In this document: positions 25,973 to 37,223 of the stretch, piece by piece
Numbering within the stretch: the first letter of the stretch is position 1
Layout of the letters: every line of letters starts with the position of its first letter
Assembly: GCA_041687435.1 (NCBI GenBank)
Contig: JAWLBX010000018.1
Coordinates: forward strand, 5,223 to 69,222
Direction of reading: 5' to 3'
Source of the DNA: JACKII01 sp041687435
GTDB lineage: Bacteria > Pseudomonadota > Alphaproteobacteria > Bin95
Length of the DNA: 64,000 nt
Made by a program: the position numbers and the translations under genes
Notes under the pieces: model-generated
What the model saw: the letters and a program-made list of their open reading frames with translations, nothing else
Database searches by the model: none
What the model was told of the DNA's origin: nothing

Positions 25973-26142
25973 CCCTTCCTTCCCTTTAGAACGGCCAGCC
26001 GGCATGCAACGCTGGGGGCTCATGCAGTGGGTGAGAGAATCCGCGGCGGGAGACCCCGGATAGCCCTGGGGCTTCCGGGAAAGCCGGGTTGGATTGCCAG
26101 GGAGGCACTCCTCCCGGACACTACTGGGCGTACCCGGCGAGA

Positions 26143-26934
26143 TCAGATTCGCCGCTTTGCTGCCAGCCAACGTGCCTCCAGCTGCTGCATGTCTTCCTCG
26201 CGCAGGTCGGAGTCCTCGGCGCGGGCGCTGGCTTCCATCGCCTGAAAGCGACCCGCAAACTTGAGGTTGGCAAACCGCAGGGATTCCTCCGCATCGACTC
26301 CGGCCTTGCGGGCGAGTTGGGCGGCGGCGAACAGCAGGTCGCCGATTTCCCCCTGAATTTCGGCCGTTCCGCCTTCGGCCAGCGCGCCCTCGATCTCTGC
26401 GATTTCCTCCCGCAGCTTGGCGACGACGCCGGCAGTATCCGGCCAGTCGAAGCCGACCCTCGCCGCCCGTTTGCCCAGCTTTTCCGCCCGCATCAGCGCC
26501 GGCAGAGCCAGCGGCACGTCATCCAACACGCTCGGTTCACGGCCAGCCTTTGCCGCTTTCTCCGCGCGCTCCCGCGCCTTCTGTCGCTCCCACGCATCGG
26601 TCTGAGCTGCTGCTGTCCGCACGGCCGCGTCACCGAACACGTGCGGATGGCGGGTGATCATCTTGTCGTTAATGCCGCGGGCCACATCCTCAAAGACAAA
26701 CGCGCCTGCCTCATCCGCCATCTGGGCATGATAGACCACCTGAAAAAGCAAGTCGCCCAGCTCTCCCTTCAGGTCGTCCAGGTCGGCACGGTCGATCGCA
26801 TCGGCAACTTCATAGGCTTCCTCTATGGTATATGGCTTGATCGTGCCGAAATCCTGCTCCAGATCCCAGGGGCACCCGCCGTCCGGATCGCGCAGCTTGG
26901 CCATGGTGGCGAGCAGATCGTCAATAGCGGCCAT
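26143..26934 (-). CDS. mazG: Nucleoside triphosphate pyrophosphohydrolase
   Basis: A 263-residue protein with two tandem all-alpha MazG domains. The first has CPWDLEQDFGTIKPYTIEEAYEV and GELGDLLFQVVYHAQMADE, with its EExxE/ExxD metal ligands. The second has VVAKLREEIAEIEGAL and GEIGDLLFAAAQLARKAGVDAEESLR. MazG hydrolyses noncanonical or excess NTPs to NMP and pyrophosphate and can lower ppGpp levels. The start at 26934 (MAAIDDLLATMAKLRDP) matches family N-termini. Confidence 0.94.
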   Translation of the reverse strand: MAAIDDLLATMAKLRDPDGGCPWDLEQDFGTIKPYTIEEAYEVADAIDRADLDDLKGELGDLLFQVVYHAQMADEAGAFVFEDVARGINDKMITRHPHVFGDAAVRTAAAQTDAWERQKARERAEKAAKAGREPSVLDDVPLALPALMRAEKLGKRAARVGFDWPDTAGVVAKLREEIAEIEGALAEGGTAEIQGEIGDLLFAAAQLARKAGVDAEESLRFANLKFAGRFQAMEASARAEDSDLREEDMQQLEARWLAAKRRI

Positions 26935-27031
26935 CGACTTTGGTTCTCCCGGCGGGCAATACGGAAACAGGCTGGCAGAATAGCGCCACAAAGGGCCGTT
27001 TGCCTATGCGGCAACCGCTGGCCGCTGCCGC

Positions 27032-27376
27032 TCAGGCTCCCGCGTCCGCCCTTTGCCCCACAACGATGGCACACAGCCCGTGCGGTTCCGCTACTGTCGC
27101 AGACATGGCGACCTGGAAGGCGTACATATCGCCCTTCAGCGTCAGGCAAATCTGACGGGCGGCCTGATCGCGGAGCGTCTCAAGGATTGCATTGTGCAAC
27201 GGCAAGGAGGCATCGCCGATGTCCAGCAACAGATCCATCGCAGCCCCGTTCGCATCCACCACCCGCCCATCGGCCGAAACCCAAAGCACCGGCCCCGGCA
27301 ACAGGGCGAGCGCACCACCGGGCGGCGGCAATTCCGCTGGCTCCAGTCGATCGCGATCATAAACGAGTGTCAGCAT
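27032..27376 (-). CDS. Small PAS-like single-domain protein
   Basis: A 114-residue protein. The stretch PGPVLWVSADGRVVDANGAAMDLL is a PAS-fold pattern, and LTLKGDMYAFQVAMSATVAEPHGLCAIVV fits the closing PAS strands. No kinase, GGDEF or DNA-binding domain is attached. The frame remains open far upstream but there it is only the antisense of the TPP-enzyme gene, so the ATG at 27376 is the sensible start. It lies about 100 bp upstream of mazG on the same strand. Function is unknown; it may be a stand-alone sensor. Confidence 0.55.
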   Translation of the reverse strand: MLTLVYDRDRLEPAELPPPGGALALLPGPVLWVSADGRVVDANGAAMDLLLDIGDASLPLHNAILETLRDQAARQICLTLKGDMYAFQVAMSATVAEPHGLCAIVVGQRADAGA

Positions 27377-27511
27377 GGCCTTAGTTTGCGGCGATTCGGA
27401 CCTTTCCCCTAGCAGGATTATGCTTAACGCAGGATAAACGGCGCCGAGCCGCTTGACAGGCCGCGCCATGCCGCGACACTGCCGGCCACAGCCCATACGA
27501 GAGGAAAATCC

Positions 27512-29056
27512 ATGAACGGCGCCGAAGCCCTGATGTCCGTTGCCAAGCAGGCCGGGACCGAGATCTGTTTTGCCAACCCCGGTACCACCGAAATGCCGAT
27601 GGTGATGGCAATGGATTCGGCCCCCGGCATCCGCCCGGTGCTGGCCCTGCACGAGAACGTGTGTAGTGCCGCGGCCGACAGCTATGGCCGCCTGGCCGGC
27701 AAACCGGCAATGACCATCACCCATCTGGGGCCGGGCTTTGCCAACTCCTGCGCCAACCAGCACAATGCGCGGCGCGCCTTCGCCCCGATCTTCAACGTGA
27801 TCGGCCAGCACTCGACTTGGCACTACGATGCCGACGCACCGTTGGCGATGGACATCATCGGCCTCGCCGGCACCGTCTCCGGCTGGGTGCGGGAGACAAA
27901 GGGGCCGGAAACCGTGGCCCAGGACATCGTTGACGGCATCACCTTCGCGCTCGGTCAGCGCGGCCGGATCGCTTCGCTGAGTTTCCCGCACGACCACCAG
28001 ATGGCGGAAGTTTCGACCAACCCGAAGCTCGGCACGCCGGAGCCGCTGGGCGCCATCGAAGGCAAAGTGGTGGACCAAGCCGCGGCCGCGCTGAAGAACG
28101 GCAAGAAAACCGCGATCCTGCTGGGCGGAACCGCGCTGAAAGAGACCGGCTTGATGCTGGCCGCCAAGCTGAAAGCGGCGCACGGCTGCGATCTGGTGAT
28201 CGAAGGGTCGTTCTCGCTGATGGAATGCGGCGCGGGCCTGCCGGATCACATCCGCATGCCCTACCCGCCGGAGCCGGCGCAGGCGCTGATGGATTCCTAC
28301 GAGCAGGTGATCGTGATCGGCACCAAGCTGCCGGTCAGCTTCTTCGGCTGGCCGGATGCGCCGAGCCAGTATCTGCGCGACCGCGATGGCGTCGTGCATG
28401 TCGCCGGTCAGGTCGACGATGCGGTGTCGGCGTTGGATGCGCTCGTGCAGGGCACGGGTGCGGCGGGTGCCACCCCGTCCGTCACCAGCCTGACCATTCC
28501 GGACATGCCAAGCGGCCAGCTGACGCCGGACCTGCTCTGCCAGGTGTTCACGGCGCTGCAACCGGATAACGCCGTGATCGTGCCGACGGCGGTGACGACC
28601 GGGCGGCTTTACGGGCCGATGTCGACCAAGCTGCCGCGCCACACCCAGATCAGTCTCTGCGGCGGTGCGATTGGCGAGGGGCCTGGGCTGGCCCTGGGCG
28701 CCGCGCTCGCCTGCCCGGACCGGCCGGTGCTCAACCTGCAGGCGGATGGCTCCGGCGCCTACCTGCCCCAGGCCCTCTGGAGCCAGGCGCGGGAGGGCGC
28801 GAACGTGACGACCGTCATTTGCTCCAACCGCAAATACCAGATCCTGATTGGTGAGATGACACGCGCCGGCCTGAACCAGCCGGGGCCGAACTCCATGGCG
28901 TTGACCGAGTTGAACAACCCACCGCTGGACTGGGTGGCAATTGCCAAGGGCTTTGGCGTCCCGGGTGTCTGTGTCGATACCTGCGAAGGTCTTGCCGACG
29001 CCATGAAGCGGGCTATGGCGACGCCGGGTCCGAACCTGATCGAGGCGCGGATCTAG
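27512..29056 (+). CDS. Thiamine pyrophosphate enzyme, acetolactate synthase/benzoylformate decarboxylase-like
   Basis: A 514-residue TPP enzyme, distinct from the one at 3442. The catalytic glutamate is in ALHENVCSAAADSYGRLAG, and the TPP/Mg motif is degenerate (ADGSGAYLPQALW...CSNRKYQIL, with Ala replacing Gly in GDG). It is shorter than IlvB and lacks an adjacent regulatory subunit. Such proteins are often annotated as acetolactate synthase large subunit, but a 2-oxoacid decarboxylase role is as likely. An acyl-CoA dehydrogenase gene follows 81 bases downstream, hinting at a catabolic pair. Confidence 0.85.
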   Translation: MNGAEALMSVAKQAGTEICFANPGTTEMPMVMAMDSAPGIRPVLALHENVCSAAADSYGRLAGKPAMTITHLGPGFANSCANQHNARRAFAPIFNVIGQHSTWHYDADAPLAMDIIGLAGTVSGWVRETKGPETVAQDIVDGITFALGQRGRIASLSFPHDHQMAEVSTNPKLGTPEPLGAIEGKVVDQAAAALKNGKKTAILLGGTALKETGLMLAAKLKAAHGCDLVIEGSFSLMECGAGLPDHIRMPYPPEPAQALMDSYEQVIVIGTKLPVSFFGWPDAPSQYLRDRDGVVHVAGQVDDAVSALDALVQGTGAAGATPSVTSLTIPDMPSGQLTPDLLCQVFTALQPDNAVIVPTAVTTGRLYGPMSTKLPRHTQISLCGGAIGEGPGLALGAALACPDRPVLNLQADGSGAYLPQALWSQAREGANVTTVICSNRKYQILIGEMTRAGLNQPGPNSMALTELNNPPLDWVAIAKGFGVPGVCVDTCEGLADAMKRAMATPGPNLIEARI

Positions 29057-29137
29057 CACCGAAAACGCGAAAGCGCTTTCCAGTGCGTGTCCCGGATCAG
29101 TGCTCCGCACCGTCCGGGCACCGCGGAGGAGACGAGA

Positions 29138-30220
29138 ATGACCGACTGGCCGGCCCGCGCCAAAGCGTTCGCCGAGCAATATCTAGCACCGCTCACCGAC
29201 ATCCACACGCTCGACGCCCTGCCGGATAGCGTGTGGCGGGCGATGGCGGCGGAGGGGTTGCTCGGTCTTTCCACGCCCGAAGAATTCGGCGGCACACCCA
29301 TCGCCCCCGCCACCCAGATCGCTGCGGTCGAGGGCTTTGTCCGCGCCGCTCGCAATGCAGGGGTGGGCAGCATCTGGCAGGGGCATCTGCACAATGCGGG
29401 CTTTGTCATCAACCGCCTCGGCAATGACGAGCAGCGCCGGCGCTACCTGCCGGCGCTGGCCCGTGGCGAGGTGCGGATGGCGGTTTCGATCTCCGAGCCC
29501 AAGGTCGGCGCGCACCCCAAACACCTGACCACGTGGGCGGAAAAAGATGGCGACGGCTGGCGGCTCCATGGGGAGAAAAGCTATCTGACCCAGGGGCCGC
29601 AAGCAACGGTCATCGCCGTGCTGGCCATCACGTCGGAAGCGCAAGGCGTCAAACGCTACAGCATTTTCCTCGTTCCGAAGGGTGCGGAAGGCTTGGAGTA
29701 TGTGCCGGGCGGTAATGTCGATTTCCTGAAGCCCTCCTCGCACTGCGGCCTAAAGCTGAATGGTGTCCACGTCGGGCCGGAGGCCTTGTTAGGGCCACTG
29801 GGCGAGGGTTACGATCTGCTTGGCAAGCCAATGCGCGACCACGAGGATCTAGTGAACCTGGGCAGCCGCTTCGGCGGGTTCGTAGCGGAGTTCGATGTGC
29901 TGAAGGAGCAGGCGGGCGATGCCCTGACCGGCGAGCCCGCCGCGCGTTTTGGCGCGCTGATCGCTGGGCTCAACGGCCTCAAGGCGATGACTGCCGCGGC
30001 CTTGGATGCCGGCCCCGGCTCGGCCAAGGCGGAGATGTTGCTGCTGGACATGCGCGGCCGCATGAAAGCGATGCAGGCCGAATACGGCGCGCTGGTAGAG
30101 GCGCTCAGCATCACCCTGCCGCCGCGCGAAGCCAGCCTGAAACGCGACCTCGACAAGCTGGGCGACCTCGCAGCCTACGTGCAGCGCATCAAGCTGGAGC
30201 GACTCGCGGCGGGCTGGTAG
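29138..30220 (+). CDS. Acyl-CoA dehydrogenase family flavoprotein
   Basis: A 360-residue FAD enzyme with the three-domain acyl-CoA dehydrogenase layout. The helical N-terminus includes WRAMAAEGLLGLSTPEEFGG. The mid beta-domain has MAVSISEPKVGAHPKHLTTWAEKDGDGWRLHGEKSYLTQG, the equivalent of the T/S-E-P-x-x-GS substrate motif. A shortened helical C-terminus follows; FRQIYEGTS-type FAD contacts are not evident. The start at 29138 has GGAGGAG upstream. The substrate is unknown. The degenerate C-terminus suggests an unusual member, possibly acting on a non-CoA or modified thioester substrate. Confidence 0.86.
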   Translation: MTDWPARAKAFAEQYLAPLTDIHTLDALPDSVWRAMAAEGLLGLSTPEEFGGTPIAPATQIAAVEGFVRAARNAGVGSIWQGHLHNAGFVINRLGNDEQRRRYLPALARGEVRMAVSISEPKVGAHPKHLTTWAEKDGDGWRLHGEKSYLTQGPQATVIAVLAITSEAQGVKRYSIFLVPKGAEGLEYVPGGNVDFLKPSSHCGLKLNGVHVGPEALLGPLGEGYDLLGKPMRDHEDLVNLGSRFGGFVAEFDVLKEQAGDALTGEPAARFGALIAGLNGLKAMTAAALDAGPGSAKAEMLLLDMRGRMKAMQAEYGALVEALSITLPPREASLKRDLDKLGDLAAYVQRIKLERLAAGW

Positions 30221-30263
30221 TTGATTCTCCTGCCGGCCAGATATACATATTGTCATGTATATC
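30221..30263 (+). promoter_or_regulatory. Promoter and palindromic operator of the toxin-antitoxin operon
   Basis: TTGATT (30221) and TACATA (30244) are spaced by 17 bases, fitting a sigma-70 promoter. A 9-bp perfect inverted repeat, GATATACAT-N6-ATGTATATC (30240-30263), overlaps the -10 element 14 bp before the antitoxin ATG. AbrB-type antitoxins with their toxins autorepress by binding such palindromes, so this is the likely autoregulatory operator. Confidence 0.7.
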
Positions 30264-30277
30264 CAAGGGGCATTGCC

Positions 30278-30520
30278 ATGCGCGTCGCCAAATGGGGCAA
30301 TAGCCTTGCCATCCGCCTGCCCTCCGATCTCGTCGAGGCGTTGGATTTGCGCGAGGGCGACGACATCCAGGTTGTCGCCGCCAACGAGCAGACCATAGCC
30401 GTTAAATCCTCGCCGAAATTTCTGGACCTGATTGAGAAACTGCGTGCCCAAGGCAAACTGCTCCCAAAGGACTATCGGTTCACGCGTGCGGATGCCTATG
30501 AAGGAAGCGGGCGGGATTGA
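30278..30520 (+). CDS. AbrB/MazE-type antitoxin
   Basis: An 80-residue protein with the swapped-hairpin AbrB fold: MRVAKWGNSLAIRLPSDLVE followed by LDLREGDDIQVVAANEQTIAV. This matches VapB/MazE-like antitoxins, which bind operator DNA through the N-terminus and neutralise a toxin through the C-terminal tail. The tail here (SPKFLDLIEKLRAQGKLLPKDYRF) is the likely toxin-wrapping segment. The stop overlaps the TTG start of the PIN-domain toxin. Confidence 0.9.
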   Translation: MRVAKWGNSLAIRLPSDLVEALDLREGDDIQVVAANEQTIAVKSSPKFLDLIEKLRAQGKLLPKDYRFTRADAYEGSGRD

Positions 30521-30909
30521 TCTTCCTGGACACGAACATCATCGCCTACGCGCTGACCGAAGACGGCCAAAAAGCGGAAATCGCCCGAAGGCTGATTGAC
30601 GGCAACGCCGTGCTCAGCGTCCAGGTCTTGAACGAATTTGCTTCCGTCGCCAAACATCGGACGACAATGTCGTATGCTGACATTGCCCAGGTTACGGCGG
30701 CGCTTCGTGCCACCTGCCGGATCGAACCGCTGACCGAAGCGACCCACGTCAAGGCTCTCGCCCTGGCAGAGCGCTACCAGCTGCATATCTATGACGCGAA
30801 CATCTGGACGGCCGCCATCATGGCCGGCTGCGACACACTCTGTTCGGACGACATGCAGCACGGGCTCACCATTGAAGGCGCAACGCTCCACAATCCATTC
30901 GCGGCTTAA
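30517..30909 (+). CDS. PIN-domain ribonuclease toxin (VapC-like)
   Basis: A 130-residue PIN protein: MIFLDTNIIAYAL with Asp5, then Glu40 (VLNEFASV), Asp93 (IYDANIWTAAI) and Asp111/Asp112 near CSDDMQHG supply the acidic metal-binding cluster. VapC-type toxins cleave tRNA or rRNA. The start is a TTG at 30517, overlapping the antitoxin stop (TTGA). No earlier ATG exists in the frame and the LDTN motif requires this N-terminus. All catalytic acids are present, so it is probably functional. Confidence 0.9.
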   Translation: MIFLDTNIIAYALTEDGQKAEIARRLIDGNAVLSVQVLNEFASVAKHRTTMSYADIAQVTAALRATCRIEPLTEATHVKALALAERYQLHIYDANIWTAAIMAGCDTLCSDDMQHGLTIEGATLHNPFAA

Positions 30910-30992
30910 CCACAGATCCGCCCACAGGATTGCGCCGCGTTCGCGTTCTGGTCACCTCGCGCGGCCAGCGAATCGCAGTCCAAATGATGCGC

Positions 30993-34462
<3,470 letters not shown>

Positions 34463-34466
<4 letters not shown>

Positions 34467-35095
34467 CGGCGGCGGAAAACACCATAATGCACGCCAATCC
34501 CGTTAAATTCGGGATTTCCCGGCAGATAGGGCCGGGCGTCGGTCACTTCGATCTGTTCCCAAAGCCCCTCTCCGGTTAGTGTGTCGAAGGCTTGCTGTGT
34601 GTTGCGGCTGTCGAACAGATCGCTGCGCTGGGTCAGAACGATGATCCCGCCTGGACGTGTGACGCGGCAGAACTCGCGACAGACTGCCTCCACATTCGGC
34701 AGGTAACTCATGACCCCAACGCAGACGATTGCGCCAAAACCCTCTGCCCCGAACGGAAGCGGCATCTGCGTAAGGTCGAAGGTCAGCGTCTTGCAGTAGA
34801 CGCCCCGCTTTTCGGCCAATGCCAGAGAGTCTGCGGAGAAATCCACACCAACAATATTGTCGAACCCGGCGCGATTCAGTGCCTCGCCGGACAGTCCGGT
34901 GCCGCAGCCAGCATCCAGCACGAACGCATCGGGCGGGGCCAGATCGCGAATGTATGCGGCGGCCACAGATGGCGCCTCATACCCCCATTCCAGCAACGAC
35001 TGGTCGTAGTCATCCGCCCAGTCATCATAGAGGTGGCGGACATCCTCCGGGTTGCTCTCCGCCTTCTCCTTCAGTTTTTCGACCGCAGTCTGCAC
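34463..35095 (-). CDS. Class I SAM-dependent methyltransferase (METTL27-like)
   Basis: The Rossmann methyltransferase motif I is FVLDAGCGTGLSGEALNRAG, motif II VGVDFSADSLALA, post-motif FDLTQMPLPF and motif IV FGAIVCVGVMSYLPN. The N-terminal HLYDDWADDYDQSLLEWGYEAP resembles the METTL27/WBSCR27 group. The substrate is not readable. A GTG at 35095 with GGGAG six bases upstream is the preferred start; an ATG at 35134 would add 13 residues without a good ribosome-binding site. Before the IS256 insertion it lay about 120 bp downstream of the MarR-type gene, so the two may have formed an operon. Confidence 0.85.
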
Positions 35096-35220
35096 AGGAT
35101 ACTCCCTGAAATCCGGCTCATTTGCGCATAGCATTACGCAGAGCCGCGACCCTATCGCGACACGCTGCGGATTTCAAATCGGGGCGGAAGCCTGGCCGCG
35201 CCAGGGACAGGGCATCTCAA

Positions 35221-35228
35221 GCGGCTTG
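35221..35228. repeat. IS256-type target site duplication, left copy
   Basis: GCGGCTTG directly abuts the left terminal repeat at 35229 and is identical to 36605-36612. Confidence 0.9.
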
Positions 35229-36604
35229 GAGATATGCGCAGAAGTTGGTGACGCTTGATCAGGCGGCAGCTTGAAGTTTGCGGACGCCGTCGCGGAACTC
35301 AACCCCTTTGATGATTTCGGGCAGGCGGTTTTGGCCATCGAGTTTGCGCCATTTGTCCTGCGCCGACATCATCAGCTTGAATGCCATGGCCAGCCCGGTC
35401 TTACGGCTGAGGCACCCCTTGGTGCGTTTCGTTCGGTGCCGGACGGTGGCAAAGGTGCTTTCGATCGGGTTCGATGTCCGGATGTGTTTCCAGTGTTCGG
35501 CCGGGTAGTCGTAGAAGGTCAGCAGCGCGTCGCGGTCCTTGACCAGCTTGGCGACCGCCTTGTCCCATTTCACGCCGTAGGTCTCGACGAAGAAATCGAA
35601 GGCTGTTTCGGCTTTGGCGCGGGTCTCCGCCTGCCAGATGTCGTGCAGGTGGCCCTTGGCCTTTGATTGCAGGGATTTCGGCATCGCATTCAACACGTTC
35701 ATGGTTTTATGGACCCAACAGCGTTGTTCCCTGGTCGTGGCAAACACCTCGCGCAGGGCCGTCCAGAACCCCAGGGCGCCATCACCGATGGCCAGCTTGG
35801 GGTCCTGCTTCAGGCCGCGGCGCTTGAGATCGAGCAGGACCTCGCGCCAGTTCTCGGTGCTTTCGCGGAAACCGTCGGTCATAGCCAGCAGCTCCTTGCG
35901 GCCATACTCATCGGCGCCCACAATCACCAGAACGCATTGTTTTTCTTCCGCCATTCGCGGTTTGAAATAGACCCCGTCCGCCCAGATGTAGAGAAACCGC
36001 CGCGTGCTGAGATCGCGTTTCTGCCAGGCCTCATAGTCTTTCCACCAATCGGCTTTCAGGCGCGTGACGGTCTTGGCGGACAGGCCCTTGGCGTTCGGGC
36101 CCAGCAGCGCCTCCAGGGCTTCCGTGAAATCGCCGGTCGACACACCCTTGAGGTAAAGCCATGGCAGCAACTCCTCGACCGATCTCGCCTTGCGCAGATA
36201 GCGAGGCAGGATGCTGGGCGCGAAGGTGATCTTGTCCTCACACGGCTTGCGATCCCGCACGCGCGGCACCTTCACGGGCACCGGCCCGATCCCGGTCAGC
36301 ACCTCGCGTTCCGGCAAGTGACCATGGCGCACCAGGCGTGCCCGTCCGTCCTCGAGCTGTTCGCCGGAGAAAGCGGCCATTAACGCCGCCAATTCCGCGT
36401 GGATCGCCTGTTCGATCAAAGTGCGCGCGCCATCGCGGATGACATCGCTCAACGCATCCGAGCCGAAACCGGATGGATCGGGCAGCTGGGCAATGGTACT
36501 CTCTTCCATGTGGCATATCCCTTTCTCGGCAGAGAATTGACGGCGTCTGAACACCGCCATGATATGCCGCCCCTCAGGGCATCACCAACTTTCGCGCGTT
36601 TCTC
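35229..36604 (-). mobile_element. Complete IS256-family insertion sequence (1376 bp)
   Basis: The boundaries are set by terminal inverted repeats. The left end starts GAGATATGCGCAGAAGTTGG and the reverse complement of the right end starts GAGAAACGCGCGAAAGTTGG; both continue GTGA(C/T)GC. The two ends agree at about 21 of 27 positions. An identical 8-bp GCGGCTTG flanks both ends, matching the 8-9-bp duplications made by IS256 elements. A single intact transposase gene fills the element. The perfect duplication argues for recent transposition. The insertion falls in the final codon of a MarR-family gene. Confidence 0.95.
35259..36509 (-). CDS. IS256 family transposase
   Basis: A 416-residue Mutator-type (Transposase_mut) DDE transposase. 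Motifs are FLYIWADGVYFKPR (first Asp), IGDGALGFWTAL...QRCWVHKTMNVLNAMPK (second Asp and the CxxH) and SNPIESTFATVRHRTKRTKG (Glu and basic tail). Length is typical and there is no frameshift, so it should be active. The start at 36509 (MEESTIAQLPD) follows AGAAAGGGATATG; the frame remains open upstream into the terminal repeat. Confidence 0.96.
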   Translation of the reverse strand: MEESTIAQLPDPSGFGSDALSDVIRDGARTLIEQAIHAELAALMAAFSGEQLEDGRARLVRHGHLPEREVLTGIGPVPVKVPRVRDRKPCEDKITFAPSILPRYLRKARSVEELLPWLYLKGVSTGDFTEALEALLGPNAKGLSAKTVTRLKADWWKDYEAWQKRDLSTRRFLYIWADGVYFKPRMAEEKQCVLVIVGADEYGRKELLAMTDGFRESTENWREVLLDLKRRGLKQDPKLAIGDGALGFWTALREVFATTREQRCWVHKTMNVLNAMPKSLQSKAKGHLHDIWQAETRAKAETAFDFFVETYGVKWDKAVAKLVKDRDALLTFYDYPAEHWKHIRTSNPIESTFATVRHRTKRTKGCLSRKTGLAMAFKLMMSAQDKWRKLDGQNRLPEIIKGVEFRDGVRKLQAAA

Positions 36605-37101
36605 GCGGCTTGTTGCGATTCCGCGTGCGACTTTAATTCGTCCAGGTCCAAGTCCTTGATCTGGCCGGTGCGCGCCAGGATATCTTCGAACGCATCCAGG
36701 TTTTGCGAGCCAATCACGGATATAAAGACCTTCTGCGCCTCAGCCCATAAGGGCGCAGCCTCTTCCAACTTCGCCATGCCGGCCTCGGTGATACGGATTT
36801 CGCGGGTTCGCCGGGACCCGCCGACCTCGCGCACGATCAACCCGTCACGCTCCAACGGGTCCAAAGCGCGAGACAAGGACGAGGCATCAAGCACCACAAT
36901 ATCCGCCAAATTCCGGATCGAGGTCGGCCCATGCAGTGCTGCAGCCATCAGCACCGTCATTTGGGTGCAGCGCAAACCAATCGGCGCAAAGGCTTGGTCA
37001 AACAGACTGGTTACCAAACGCATGGTGCGCCGCAAACCAGCACACGAACAGTTATCCAGCGCAGTGGCCAGTTCTTTGAATTGGTTTTCTTCCGAATTCA
37101 T
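36574..37101 (-). CDS. MarR-family transcriptional regulator with IS-encoded C-terminal tail
   Basis: A 175-residue winged-helix regulator: helix-turn-helix region TSIRNLADIVVLDASSLSRALDPLERDGLI and the wing GSRRTREIRITEAG. MarR proteins are dimeric repressors, often released by small aromatic or oxidant ligands. The last nine residues (RNARKLVMP) and the stop codon come from the right terminus of the IS256 element. Joining the two flanks at the duplicated GCGGCTTG restores CAA GCC GCT TGA, so the native protein ended SQQAA-stop at 166 residues. The insertion therefore lengthened rather than truncated it. Confidence 0.9.
   Translation of the reverse strand: MNSEENQFKELATALDNCSCAGLRRTMRLVTSLFDQAFAPIGLRCTQMTVLMAAALHGPTSIRNLADIVVLDASSLSRALDPLERDGLIVREVGGSRRTREIRITEAGMAKLEEAAPLWAEAQKVFISVIGSQNLDAFEDILARTGQIKDLDLDELKSHAESQQAARNARKLVMP
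36605..36612. repeat. IS256-type target site duplication, right copy
   Basis: GCGGCTTG immediately follows the right terminal repeat and is identical to 35221-35228. Confidence 0.9.
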
Positions 37102-37223
37102 GTCGAAATTTCCTGTTATCTGTTATGTTTACCGTTATTCTCGGAGCACGGTTATTACCTCGCGACTAGACCACTGCCATGACGATTTGGCAACCGCCTT
37201 TGCTCCATTCGCCTACAGCCCTG

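Noticed and set aside
27377..29179. Upstream extension of the PAS-like frame to 715 codons
   Set aside because: The extra part is the antisense of the 27512 TPP-enzyme gene; only the last 114 codons have protein character.
36574..36604. Idea that the IS256 insertion truncated the MarR regulator
   Set aside because: Rebuilding the empty site shows the native stop directly after the insertion codon; the protein was lengthened by nine residues instead.
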